Of a stretch of DNA of 64,000 nt, positions 37,701 to 45,124 are shown piece after piece. The position numbers and the translations under genes are program-made. The stretch comes from Denitratimonas sp037478135. Lineage in GTDB: Bacteria; Pseudomonadota; Gammaproteobacteria; Xanthomonadales; Xanthomonadaceae. The notes beneath the pieces are model-generated. The model did no database searches. It was not told the DNA's origin and saw only the letters and a program-made list of their open reading frames with translations. The stretch's first letter is position 1. Each line of letters begins with the position of its first letter. The DNA lies in contig NZ_JBBHDV010000001.1 in assembly GCF_037478135.1 (NCBI RefSeq), positions 372,001-436,000 of the forward strand, written 5' to 3'.

Positions 37701-40700
37701 CCTGCACGCCGACACCGTATGCTGGCCTGCTGGAGCAGGTCGCGCTGGCCAGTGCCGAGTTTGATGTCGCCTACCGTGCGCTGACGGTGGACACCCTGGG
37801 CCGTCATGTCTATGCGGTCGGCAAACGCGTTGATGGTGCCGTTGAGCGTGACACCGTGGTGGTCTTCAACCGTGACCCGCTTACCGGTGTGCTGACACGC
37901 AGCCATGCCTGGTTCAATGGCGCGCCGTTGTCCGGCAACACTACGCCACCGGTCTCGGGCATTGGCGGTGCATCGGACATCGTCATCACCGCCGACGGGC
38001 GTTTCGTCTTCGTGGCCGGCCCGGATTCGGATGCGATCGCGGTCTTCAGTCGAGATGCAGAAACCGGCCTGCTGACCTGGGTTTCACAGGTCGTGGACAA
38101 CGAGCTGGGCGTGCAGGGTATCGGTGGTGTCACCACGCTGGCGCTGTCGCCTGATGGCAGTCAGCTCTATGCGGGAGCGCGTGGCAGCCAGGCGATCGCA
38201 GGCTTTTCGATCAATGCCACCACCGGTGCATTGAGCCAGGTTTCGGTGATCCATCAAAGCGGTGGCAACAACGGCCTGAACGGCATTTCCGATCTGGCCT
38301 TCAACGAAACCGGCACGCTGCTGTTCGTCACCGCCGATGCCAACCGCTCGCTTGCGGTGTTCCGCCGTGCTCCTGCGACCGGTGTGCTGACCCATGTGCT
38401 GGATATCGAGGATGGGCCGGGCAATCCGGGCGCCTCGTTGCTGTCGCCTTCCGCGGTGCAGGTGTACCAGGACCGCATTTTTGTCGCCGATGCCGGTGGC
38501 GATGCGGTGAATCTGTTGCGCTTCGTCGATGGTGACGAGCCGGCGTTCGAGGTGGAGCAGATCATTGATCTGGCGGCGCTGGGCAACAGCGGTCATGCGC
38601 CGGCGGCACTGGCGTTCGTGCCGGATCAGATGCGGCTCTACGTGGCGGCGGCCGGTACCGGGCAATTGCATCTGTACAGCCTGCTGGATACCACGGCGCA
38701 GCATCTGGCCAGCTATGGCGTGGCGGATTCGGCGGCGCTGGAACAGGTGTCGGCGATCATGCTGGCACCCAATGGTCAGCAGCTGTATACGGTGTCCGCG
38801 GCCGATGGACTGGCCGCGACACTGGCGCGCGAACCGGGTTCGCGTTGCCCGCTGGCCGGCAGTGGTGCACTGGGCACGCAGCGGGTGGATATCGCCCCTG
38901 GTGGCCATGTGCAGTTCGATCTGGCCGGGCGCATCTTCGCCAATGCCACCGGCTCGCTGACCTATTCAGTGAGTGTCGATCCGCGTGTGCTGGCGCATGA
39001 GACCGATCCGTCCGACAACCGCGCCAGCGACACCAGTCCGCTGGTGCCGGCGCCGGATCTTGCCACCATCAAGGACCGCCTGACGCCGGCCGACGAGGTC
39101 ATCGCCGGCCTGCCGGTCGAATACAGCATCCGCGTCGACAACCACGGTGTGTCCGATGCATTGGGCGCGTGGATCCACGACGAGTTGCCGATCTTCCCTG
39201 CGACCAATGCCGGTCTGGTGGACGACGGCCAGTGGAGCTGTGCCGCCAATCTTCCGCTGGAAGGCCGGGTCTGGCTGCCTGGTGCCTTCGAGTCGCGTAT
39301 CGGGGATCTTTCCGCACTGGCCCACACCCCGGATGGACGGCGCTGGTTCGGGGCCAGTCGCAGTGGCAGCGCGCTGGTGGAGCTGCGTCTGGATACGGCC
39401 GGCGAGATCGAGAGCATCGAGCTTCTGGTCGATGGCGATGATGCCGGCGGTACGCCGATCAGCGGTCTGGCCGGTGCATCGCATCTGGCGGTCTCGCCCG
39501 ATGGTGCGCACCTGTACGTGACTGCGGCACAGAGCAACAGCGTGCTGGTGTTCGCGATCGTGGCCGATGGCCTGCACTTCCTGCAGCAGATCACCTCGGG
39601 CACGCTGACGCCCGGACTGACGGGTGCGGCCTTCGTGCTGGTGTCGGCCGATGGGCGCTTCGTCTATACCGCTGCGGTGCCGAACGATGCCAGCACCAGC
39701 GCGATCGCCCTGTTCCAGCGTGATGCCGACAGTGGCGAGCTGAGCTATGTGGAGCGTATCCGAGACGGTCTGGGCACATTCCAGGAAGAGCTCAACGTCA
39801 TCCGGGGCGTCAAACGCCTGCATCTGAGCGCGGATGGACGTCACCTGTATGCGGTCTCGACCGTATCCGAATCGCTGGCCCGCTTCGAGGTGGATGTCAA
39901 CAGCGGTGTACTCAGCTACGCCGGCATGCTGCATGGGCGCAGCGGCGACGCCACCGTGCCGGGACTGGCCGGGGCGCGGGATATGGTGGTGACGCCGGGA
40001 GATACGCAGCTGTATGTGCTCGGGTCCGATGGCATCACGCTGTTCGAGCGTGCCGTCAACGGCAGCCTGACGGCGGTGGATTTCACCCCGCTGCCGGGTG
40101 GTTCGGCAGCACCGCGCGCGCTGGCGATGGATACCTGGGGCTCACGTCTGTACCTGGCCGATGCCGAGGGCAATGTGCACCTGCTGGCACGGCGCTGGAG
40201 CGATGGCGGGCTGGAACACCGCTTCACCCAGGCGGCACCTGACGGTGTGTCCGCCGCGCCGGGTGCGCTGTTGCATGTACCGCCGATGGGCGAACTGGTC
40301 ATGGCGTTGACTGGCGAAGCCGGTGGCCTGTCGCGTCTGGACGAACGCGCGATTTCACGCTGCCTGGCGATGGCGGGCGGCAATGCCGGGTTCCCGGTGC
40401 CGGTGGATCTGGGGGTAGGCGGCCACTCGACCGTCGACTACCAGGCCACCGTGCATCCGAGCGCACGCGGCACCTTGCGCAATGCTGCGCAGGCGGTACC
40501 GGGCGAGGGTGTGGATCCGAACCCGGCCAATGACGAGGGCGTGGATGAGGTACTGATCCAGGTGGTGTCCGATCTTGCGATCAGCAAGACCGGGCCGGAG
40601 GCGGTCATCGCTGGTGAAACCGCCGAATACGTGATCACCGTGACCAATGCCGGCCCCAGCAATGCGCTCGGTATCCGGGTGATGGACGACCTGCACGCCG

Positions 40701-42331
40701 CCGCATTCCTTGATGCCACCTGGACCTGTGAAACCGCGGGTGAGGGTGATTCCAGCTGTGCCAGCCCGAGTGGCAGCGGCAGCGGGCTGGAAGCGTACGC
40801 CGACCTGCACGTGGGCGACACCTTGACGGTGACGTTGACGGTGTTGATCGACCCGGCGCATATCGGTCCGTTGCAGAACGGCGCCTACCTGATCCCTGAG
40901 CCGGAAGCGACCGATCCGACGCCGAACGATCACGTCACCCCGCCGGTCGAAACCGAAGTGCTGCGCCGCGCGAACCTGGCGGTGACCAAGACCCGTAGCG
41001 GTGGCGAAGTGGTGGCCGGCCTGCCGGTGCATTACACCGTGGCGGTGCACAACATCGGGCCCTCGGATGCGCCCGAGGTGCGGGTGCAGGATTTCCTGAG
41101 CCCGTTGCTGCGCGCTGCCAGCTGGGAATGCAACTCCACTGCGGGCGTCGGCCATTGCGGCATCGACGGTGAGCATGGCCAGGGTTCGATCAACCGTGTG
41201 GTCTCGGTCCCGGCCGGTGCCACGCTGTACTACACAATCGACGCCACGCTGCGCTCCTCGGCTCTGGGCACGCTGGAGAACACTGCCACGGCACAGTTGT
41301 TGCCGACTGATGTGGAAGGTCAGGCCGAAGATCCGGATCTGAGCAACAACAGCTTCACGGTCAGTGACCTGATCATCACCCGCGCCGATCTGGTGACCTC
41401 GATCCAGACCCCGGATGCCTACGACCCGGACAGCAGCCAGCCGATGCCCTACCAGGTGACGGTGGCCAATATCGGTCCGTCGGATGCGGCCGCGACCACG
41501 GTGGCGCTGACCTTCAGTCACGCTGTCCGGCACAACGGCGGTGAGCTGTGCACGCCAGCCTTCGGCGAGAGCTTCCTGTGTGAAGTCGAGGCGATCGTGG
41601 CCGGCAGCAGCCATGTGATCACGCTGGGGCTGTCCGATCTGCCCGCACCGGGCAGCGTGCTTGATTCGACCGCACAGGCCGAATCGCAGACCGATGACCC
41701 GGTGCCCGGCAACAACAGCGCCAGCAGCAGCACGTTGATGCGTACCGGTGTCGATCTGGTGGTCAGCATCGATGACGGACGCATCGGCCTGGCGCCGGGC
41801 GATACCACGGCCTACACGATCCGGGTGCGCAACATCGGCTCGATCGATGCGCTCGGCGCAAGCGTACAAGCGCCACTGGCCAGCGGCCTGATGGATGCAA
41901 GCTGGACCTGCACGGCCTCGGCCGGGGCCAGCTGTGGCGCAGGTACTGGCGGCATCGACGATCTGGTCGATCTGCCGGCCGGCGGCACGCTGACCTACAC
42001 CCTGAACACGACACTGGATCCGGCCATCGACATCTTCACCCACGAAGAAATCGTGCAGCACGCCGAGGCCGAGGTCGACACCGCGCAGATCGAGGTCAAC
42101 GCCGACGACAACGCCGACAGCGATACCAACCTGATCTTCAAGGTGATCTTCCGCGATGGTTTCGAGGAGCCGAAGAAGGCCACGGTTGCCGAACCGCAGG
42201 CCGCACTGTGGCCGCTGCCGACAGGTTCAGGGCTCCCGGCATCCCGTGGCCCGCCGCCATCACTCCCGGCCGGAGTCGCGGGGTGCCGGGAAACGGCCCG
42301 GGCAATGGCAAGCAAGGAGGGATGGGCATGA
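28784..42331 (+). CDS. Giant exported protein: DUF11 Ig-like domains with nested seven-bladed propellers
   Basis: 4515 residues, starting at GTG 28784 (AGGA upstream) with a signal peptide ending near VLAAP (residue 36-38). Six Ig-like modules occupy about 38-930. Then five DUF11 domains carry inserted propellers built of blades ending like V-x-L-S-P-D-G-x-x-L-Y-V-A ... V-x-F-x-R: insert 1 (984-1783) has 14 blades, insert 2 (1920-2314) seven, insert 3 (about 2400-2788) seven, insert 4 (2975-3354) seven, insert 5 (3487-3859) seven. Four plain DUF11 domains (about 3929-4440) follow. IFRDGFE at 4455-4461 resembles a C-terminal tag and is followed by 54 residues of unlike composition. No RTX, LPxTG or autotransporter barrel is seen. 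Likely a surface or extracellular fibre; function unknown. The stop overlaps the next ATG (ATGA). Confidence 0.88.
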   Translation: MAIQGSRLLPPVSFFIQPGRWAALLAAMLLSSPVLAAPVLNMAFSSPPTHYVPGQTLQEVTVTLTNSGDEAAVGASVVFSADSGVTLANRSCVASLDSSCGSGGGSTNGQVAPGGSLTIKVDVAFASDAIGSKTLSATGSTSVAGVANATASHTFARTPLTDLVATVEAVAVNSPQGNCPNELDSYTPGCDAAYTVVFRNDGPDNADGAGISLARSEGGVLSWGCMGGNGATCPTGSGALNSAAIASFPAGGTLSFNVIVSHAANQLGDAGLEAKIQLPEPAGGLLEADPDNNVGEVIRTRNDAANLSVSVQGTVIASPATHCPSETETDIYTPGCLATYSVMVSNAGPDSVTGALLSLQRDEAPAESFTWTCESSTGAACPSSPVSGPLTDFVLPTIDAGASLTFSVAVMHGSAELYADAALSAAIGEPADSSAPVDIDHLDNSSVSASRDIARRAEIRVEKRATRNGQDLDETYANIAWDYEIAVFNEGPSDVGNMDGSAGSVIDPVGPALLLSDEFDGLLVGTCTPDSDMPCWTLCPSSIGSTVEVVDASDCPVDTVDGSAAEISQRFALRARTGSRLFTTVNVPAVQDSIDIVNVANVSLTSCGSLPGCHDITLMGEAPIESEPVTVKVLSAASATIAVANVGDGSAIPGLTHSYSITVRNTGYYHLPETEIQSNFPLAAGGSLAGFVPGSVSYQCRAYGGACCFSGGTCGQSEVTSPITADVLDVTSNLPAGGRVEFTVTGMIDPRATGAVELHAEAEPGGGAAGVNDSDVTSLTPQHILTLTKRLYQRSGDDDLPRLYYEITAGNDGPSFAPGVELADGDSTVAAPADFDFSQAAWSCEAIPAPGAVVAPEATSCGRAAGSGGIGDTTDGPLPLDLMPGGRAVVRIDVPVTLSAGDQVENRATLALDGSGSREARVTTALRASYSLDLQKSDGLEVAHPGRPHTYSITVLNEGPDDAYDVRVRDVMPSALQNVQWTCSAISPVPGDLAPLQHELSPVARPGQALVMSADGHHVYVLSRTFVGDPAQERAALMVYRRNATPGLGYGELAFDPIDIEIEGVDDESDTGGAVEGMENPVDLALSPDGAVLHVLSSGSHRIATFHRVVNGLDPEFGRLSFAGFTATAMSHPRRIVTTGTHVYVSGSNGSNGVGRVEVFRPDSNSFLPMPVAGAAVDAPVAAGPMQVNGAGSELFVASTTTSAIFRYTIATDGPDAGRLSKTAEAGDGETGFIGIGDMVLAANGQDLYVHAHNNGSPHIGHVVSSPTAVTFTTLSGGNSPTLLSGPVRLALTPDGEHLMAVNPSENVLLSLRRNPVTGALTGGSADNPDVEQQLFGPDNQGVTAPDGAIGLDVPMALVVSPDNRHVVVASGSTQGPIGPLAVLSRRAPAPQLGFIELDRDGDAQPGSQGVIDSLVAPADTLVRGRFVYVLSKVDSAVSLFERRLGHVGPEDEDGGHLTFVRSWRNGASGVSGMANPDSMLLSPDGRSLFVTSRDSDSLVVFSRDSNGLLDFEQALQRGSGNPGLLGAYGMAMDSGSRHLYVAGSYESSIAIFSHHPDSPQRLQHVGVVTGGQNGVTGLNGIRDLVLADAGGDSQLLGVSDAANTVVVFNRDNADGSLGFVQSLNLGPNQRPMALALSPESGNHQHVYVSAQNSGTLHVLSRVLDSTDPQFGRVRALTQVVAGGLAPARMSGPRDVTVSADGKRVYVAAEWGNSLVAFNRYDNAGSAQYGHLAFAEIRSQDIDAVDGMRTPYAVAVSPDSRNVYVAGFGSDAIASFSVGTGSSCSAAGSGDIDDLVTIRTGGAVMYTVNSVIRPDATGVLSNTATASGENSEASDSDQTLLLTSTRLEVNKTNNQVAVVPGETVVYDVTIRNVGQGNVVGLDDPAAARVTDLFGCTIDGSGTRDCSASPFDIDTISWTCSASGSGALDFIAAHQEGTAGVTGLGGVSSLALIPAGDAADPDRVRENFMVAASVDDSALVFFQRDQYTGALTYYPDARIDHGGGVHIEGARSVTVSQDGRLLFVASRRSDSLSVFGLSGSQTQALRVELLATAKTSTIKGLDQALHAIALPAGNGVEHIYVAGANDHAVAAFAFDRGSNSLVHLGSHVNNQNGVLGLADVEFLVASPDGAQIYALSGSSGSVVQFDRDAATGELVFVARFGSGSLGGVQLNGVSSGAFDASGKYLYLTVSAGNRLVQLSRTTAAGGSFGNLALQASVGQDEQGAQGLLNPRRAALSADGQHLYVTSQAGATLAWFSLHPETGMPTYQGIRTNLSGGVEGLAGATGLVLEPELNQIYVAGTLDRAIAHFQRQSDSWCPPAGNDLLHEVPVNIAAGGQVRFSIEVRVSSQLSGDLVNVAGVEWQSAGCAGEDGTTLGACAHSDSDQDAPSTVADLSITKDDGLAEFDGLAGAAAIAADLGNIYVAAPADNGIGMFQRQVDAATGIGLRYLGVLRSGMAGISGLAGVTDLIASSDGHHVYAASPVDNAVAVFRRDPGNGRLSQIDLEQNGLLGVTGISGARALALSVDGAHLYVAGGFSNSVAIFHRQNDPASPDFGKLQFLTSVQAGVGAFSGFEAPLALLPSPDGKQLYVLGGAADTLVVFARQDNPGSGNFGLLTQIQSHHNASAGVLGMDDVRSLALDVSGAHLYVLGAEAGSLVHFSRNTADGKLAFISHSASEATFMAPELVGAARLRLRVVDDNTSQLLAASAAQDAIAVFDLDAEGKPGLVHFVRNGDEALDPAVGLVDGLGGASDLAYVVDDQVYLYAAGAQDAALTAFALDATGPDFQGAIFDGMGGVAPGDAVTYTIVARNHGPSDVEVARVVDHFPPEFEQVSWTCTGSGGGQCVGAGVGGIDLEVKLPNGGEVRFQATGVVGAQASGRLVNTATVEAIGVLDPDMTNNSATDDDTVLSPAMDLSITVTSDGCSAGEPGCIEEGQLTPGGDVNYSVVAANAGPTYAAGALVGDVLPAALYDVAWTCTPTPYAGLLEQVALASAEFDVAYRALTVDTLGRHVYAVGKRVDGAVERDTVVVFNRDPLTGVLTRSHAWFNGAPLSGNTTPPVSGIGGASDIVITADGRFVFVAGPDSDAIAVFSRDAETGLLTWVSQVVDNELGVQGIGGVTTLALSPDGSQLYAGARGSQAIAGFSINATTGALSQVSVIHQSGGNNGLNGISDLAFNETGTLLFVTADANRSLAVFRRAPATGVLTHVLDIEDGPGNPGASLLSPSAVQVYQDRIFVADAGGDAVNLLRFVDGDEPAFEVEQIIDLAALGNSGHAPAALAFVPDQMRLYVAAAGTGQLHLYSLLDTTAQHLASYGVADSAALEQVSAIMLAPNGQQLYTVSAADGLAATLAREPGSRCPLAGSGALGTQRVDIAPGGHVQFDLAGRIFANATGSLTYSVSVDPRVLAHETDPSDNRASDTSPLVPAPDLATIKDRLTPADEVIAGLPVEYSIRVDNHGVSDALGAWIHDELPIFPATNAGLVDDGQWSCAANLPLEGRVWLPGAFESRIGDLSALAHTPDGRRWFGASRSGSALVELRLDTAGEIESIELLVDGDDAGGTPISGLAGASHLAVSPDGAHLYVTAAQSNSVLVFAIVADGLHFLQQITSGTLTPGLTGAAFVLVSADGRFVYTAAVPNDASTSAIALFQRDADSGELSYVERIRDGLGTFQEELNVIRGVKRLHLSADGRHLYAVSTVSESLARFEVDVNSGVLSYAGMLHGRSGDATVPGLAGARDMVVTPGDTQLYVLGSDGITLFERAVNGSLTAVDFTPLPGGSAAPRALAMDTWGSRLYLADAEGNVHLLARRWSDGGLEHRFTQAAPDGVSAAPGALLHVPPMGELVMALTGEAGGLSRLDERAISRCLAMAGGNAGFPVPVDLGVGGHSTVDYQATVHPSARGTLRNAAQAVPGEGVDPNPANDEGVDEVLIQVVSDLAISKTGPEAVIAGETAEYVITVTNAGPSNALGIRVMDDLHAAAFLDATWTCETAGEGDSSCASPSGSGSGLEAYADLHVGDTLTVTLTVLIDPAHIGPLQNGAYLIPEPEATDPTPNDHVTPPVETEVLRRANLAVTKTRSGGEVVAGLPVHYTVAVHNIGPSDAPEVRVQDFLSPLLRAASWECNSTAGVGHCGIDGEHGQGSINRVVSVPAGATLYYTIDATLRSSALGTLENTATAQLLPTDVEGQAEDPDLSNNSFTVSDLIITRADLVTSIQTPDAYDPDSSQPMPYQVTVANIGPSDAAATTVALTFSHAVRHNGGELCTPAFGESFLCEVEAIVAGSSHVITLGLSDLPAPGSVLDSTAQAESQTDDPVPGNNSASSSTLMRTGVDLVVSIDDGRIGLAPGDTTAYTIRVRNIGSIDALGASVQAPLASGLMDASWTCTASAGASCGAGTGGIDDLVDLPAGGTLTYTLNTTLDPAIDIFTHEEIVQHAEAEVDTAQIEVNADDNADSDTNLIFKVIFRDGFEEPKKATVAEPQAALWPLPTGSGLPASRGPPPSLPAGVAGCRETARAMASKEGWA

Positions 42332-43338
42332 AGCTCTGGTCGAAAACCGTGCTGGCGAGCGTTGCCGGCGCCTTTATCGCCGGCGGTCTTGCCGGCTGGA
42401 CCCTGGCACGCAGCGGAGATGGGGCGCAGGCCGATGCCGTGCCTGCGCGCTGGGTGGCGCGCATCGACGACAGCTATGTCAGCGAACAGGCCTTCATCGA
42501 CGAGATGCGCCGCCGCGGTGGCGAGCGTCCCGGCCAGTTCCAGGACATGGAACAGAAGCGTCAATTGCTTGATGACATCGTCTACCGCGCAGCACTGGTC
42601 AAGGCCGCGCAACGTACCGGCCTGACCGACCAGCCGGAACTGCGCCGCGCACTGGATCAACTGGTATCCAACCGCTATCTGCAGGACAGCCTGCGTCGCG
42701 CCCAGGCCGAACTGACCGTCTCCGACGACGAAGTGCGGCGCTACTACGAACGGCACCAGGACGAATACACCGTGCCGGCGCGCAAGCGTGTGGCGATGCT
42801 GAAGATGTCGGTCTCACCGCAGGCCGGTGAAACCGCCTGGAACGAGGCTGTCGGAAAGATGCAGCAGGCCGCCGAAAAAGCCGCCGAACTGGATGTCAGC
42901 GTGCCGCACTTCGGCGTGCTGGCACGTGAAGTGTCCGATGACGCATCCACCCGCTATCGCGGTGGCGTCATCGGCTGGATTTCCGAAGGCCGCAGCGACC
43001 GCTACGCACACGACCGCGTGGTGCTGGAAGCGGTACGCACGCTCGAAACCGCCGGCCAGATTTCCGACGTGCTGCGCGGCGAGGACGGCGTCTATCTGGT
43101 GCGGCTGGTGGAAAGCGAACCACGCCAGTCGCGCCCGTTCGAACAGCTCGCCAGTGGCATCCGCCAGCGCCTGATGCAGGAACGTCTGGCCGAAACCGAA
43201 ACCGATTTCCGCCGCCGCCTGATGCGTGAGGTCGGGGTCGAAGTGCGCGAATCCGCGCTGGCCTCGATCAATCCGCTCGGCCCACCGGCCGGCTCCGAAC
43301 TTCCGCAACCGCCCGCGATGCCCCAGGACCAGGGATGA
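42328..43338 (+). CDS. Membrane-anchored parvulin-type peptidyl-prolyl isomerase (SurA/PrsA-like)
   Basis: A 336-residue periplasmic foldase. The N-terminus (MKLWSKTVLASVAGAFIAGGLAGWTLA) is a membrane anchor or signal. A helical SurA-N-like region follows (SYVSEQAFIDEMRRR ... QLLDDIVYRAALVKAAQRTGLTD), then a PPIC rotamase domain at about 150-265 with VSVPHFGVLAREVSDDASTRYRGGVIGWISEG, matching the D-x-S-x-x-x-G-G-x-x-G-W core of parvulins. A Pro-rich tail ends the protein. ATG 42328 has AAGGAGG seven bases upstream; ATG 42322 is too close. It sits between two giant-protein genes with ATGA overlaps on both sides, so it is probably a dedicated chaperone for their export or folding. Confidence 0.88.
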   Translation: MKLWSKTVLASVAGAFIAGGLAGWTLARSGDGAQADAVPARWVARIDDSYVSEQAFIDEMRRRGGERPGQFQDMEQKRQLLDDIVYRAALVKAAQRTGLTDQPELRRALDQLVSNRYLQDSLRRAQAELTVSDDEVRRYYERHQDEYTVPARKRVAMLKMSVSPQAGETAWNEAVGKMQQAAEKAAELDVSVPHFGVLAREVSDDASTRYRGGVIGWISEGRSDRYAHDRVVLEAVRTLETAGQISDVLRGEDGVYLVRLVESEPRQSRPFEQLASGIRQRLMQERLAETETDFRRRLMREVGVEVRESALASINPLGPPAGSELPQPPAMPQDQG

Positions 43339-45110
43339 ACCACACCATGAACCTTTCACTTGCCCCCCTGCTGTTCCGTGTTGCCGCGCTGGCGTTGCTG
43401 CTGGCGCCGCTGGCACCGCGCGCGGCCGACATGACCCAGACCATCACGCTGCAACCGGGCTGGAACGCGATCCATGTCGCGCTGGAACCCAATGAAAAGG
43501 AGATCGCCAGCGTCTTCGCCGGTCTGCCGGTGCGCAGCGTCTGGCGCTGGATCCCCGGCCGCAACGAGGCCCAGTTCATCCGCGATCCGGCCGAAGGGCT
43601 GGAGAACATCGAAGGCTGGTTCGCCTGGTTCCCCGAACCGCGCCCGGACGCGATGCTGACCCGGCTGTTCACCATCGACGGCAACACCTCGTACCTGGTG
43701 CGTCTGGATGGCAGCAGCTCGCGCCAGCTCACGATCCGCGGCACACCACGCTTCATTCCGACTGCGTGGCGGCCCAACGATTTCACCCTGACCGGCCTGC
43801 CGGTGGTACAGCCCGGGCAATCACCGGCACCGCCGACCTTCACCGAGTTCTTCTCGCGCTCGGCCGCACATCAGGGCCAGCCGGTCTACCGGCTGAGCAC
43901 GGATGGACGCTGGCAACTGCTCAGCGGCAGCACCCCGATCAACGCCAACGAGGCCTACTGGATCTACACCCGTGGCAATTCGCGCTACCAGGGCCGCATG
44001 CATCTGGTGCTGGATCAGGGCGAATCGCTGGAGTTCGCCGCCATCTTCGACGAGATGCGCTTCGTGCTGCGCAATCTGAGCGGGTCCAATGGCAGCTTCC
44101 AGATCGAACGCCTGGGCAGCGTGCGGGTGCCGCTGTCGCTGCGGCTGGAAGACGAGGAAACCGGCGAGGTCGGCTGGCCCGATCTGCCCGACGTGGAGAC
44201 TTTCTACGCACCCACCGATACCGATGTGTTCGTGACGCTGGCGATCAAGCGTCCGCAGTTCACCCAGGACCGGATGGAGCAGATGATCGCGATCACCGAC
44301 GAATTCGGTCAGCGCATCGTGCTGCATGTCGGTGGCCGTACCGCACAGCGCGGCGCCGCGGATGGCGCCCAGGGCGACGGCACGCTGGCCAAGGCCGGTG
44401 GCGACAATCCTCTGGCGTTTGCCGGTCTGTGGATTGGTGACATCCAGATCAATGGCGTCAGCCAGGCGCAGATGGCCGGCACCACGCCCACCGGCGTCGG
44501 CGCGCCCTTCACCCAGCGCGTGCTGATCCACGTCAATCCGCAGGGCCAGGCACGTCTGGTCAAGGACGTGATCCAGATGTGGGAGGAGGGCACGATGCAG
44601 CCGAGCAGCATCGATCCCACCTACCAGGAAGTGGCCGAACCCGGCCGTTATGTGCTGCTGACCAACAAGGATCTGATCGGCCTGTACAGCGGCGTGGCCG
44701 GACGCGATGGCGTCGCGGTGGGCCTGCGCTACAGCACCGTGGCCTATGACTTTGATGGCGAAACCCTGGATTTCACTGGCGTGTTCGGCCCGGGTGGCGA
44801 AATTTCCACCGCGATCGTGGTGTCGCCGACGCTACCGACCAACCCGTTCCTGCACCGCTACCACCCCGATCACAACAACCTCGACGAGCAGTTCCTGAAT
44901 TATCAGGAAGAGGCCTATCAGGTGGTACGCAATATGCAGTTCGTATTCACCCCCGATGATCCGGGCGGCATCAACGCGCCGGGTTGGGGTGATTCGACAC
45001 TGGGCGGCACCTTTGCCGAATCGATAACCGGGCTGCATCGCAACCCGATCTTCACTTCCGGAACCTTCCGCCTGCGCCGTGCTTCCACGGTGACGGTGTT
45101 GAACCAGTGA
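43335..45110 (+). CDS. Exported 591-residue protein of unknown function
   Basis: Starts at ATG 43335, overlapping the isomerase stop. The signal peptide (LLFRVAALALLLAPLAPRAAD) is clear. The mature part opens with TLQPGWNAIHVALEPNE and continues as beta-rich sequence with many aromatic residues (SVWRWIPG, EGWFAWFPE, EAYWIYTRGN, GLWIGDIQINGVS). The L-x-x-G-W-N motif recurs in various large bacterial surface proteins I know of, without assigned function. There is no cysteine in the mature region that I can see, in contrast to the giant neighbour. No C-terminal F-x-D-G-F-E. Its place in the cluster suggests an assembly factor, minor subunit or anchor for the giant proteins. Confidence 0.75.
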   Translation: MNHTMNLSLAPLLFRVAALALLLAPLAPRAADMTQTITLQPGWNAIHVALEPNEKEIASVFAGLPVRSVWRWIPGRNEAQFIRDPAEGLENIEGWFAWFPEPRPDAMLTRLFTIDGNTSYLVRLDGSSSRQLTIRGTPRFIPTAWRPNDFTLTGLPVVQPGQSPAPPTFTEFFSRSAAHQGQPVYRLSTDGRWQLLSGSTPINANEAYWIYTRGNSRYQGRMHLVLDQGESLEFAAIFDEMRFVLRNLSGSNGSFQIERLGSVRVPLSLRLEDEETGEVGWPDLPDVETFYAPTDTDVFVTLAIKRPQFTQDRMEQMIAITDEFGQRIVLHVGGRTAQRGAADGAQGDGTLAKAGGDNPLAFAGLWIGDIQINGVSQAQMAGTTPTGVGAPFTQRVLIHVNPQGQARLVKDVIQMWEEGTMQPSSIDPTYQEVAEPGRYVLLTNKDLIGLYSGVAGRDGVAVGLRYSTVAYDFDGETLDFTGVFGPGGEISTAIVVSPTLPTNPFLHRYHPDHNNLDEQFLNYQEEAYQVVRNMQFVFTPDDPGGINAPGWGDSTLGGTFAESITGLHRNPIFTSGTFRLRRASTVTVLNQ

Positions 45111-45124
45111 TCAGGGGACAGACC

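Noticed and set aside
28784..42331. RTX toxin, autotransporter or two-partner hemagglutinin identity for the 4515-residue protein
   Set aside because: No GGxGxD nonapeptide runs, no C-terminal barrel, no TPS domain and no TpsB partner gene nearby.
28784..42331. CRISPR or other short DNA repeat array in the giant gene
   Set aside because: The repeats are protein-level (propeller blades and Ig domains) with diverged DNA, not identical direct repeats with spacers.
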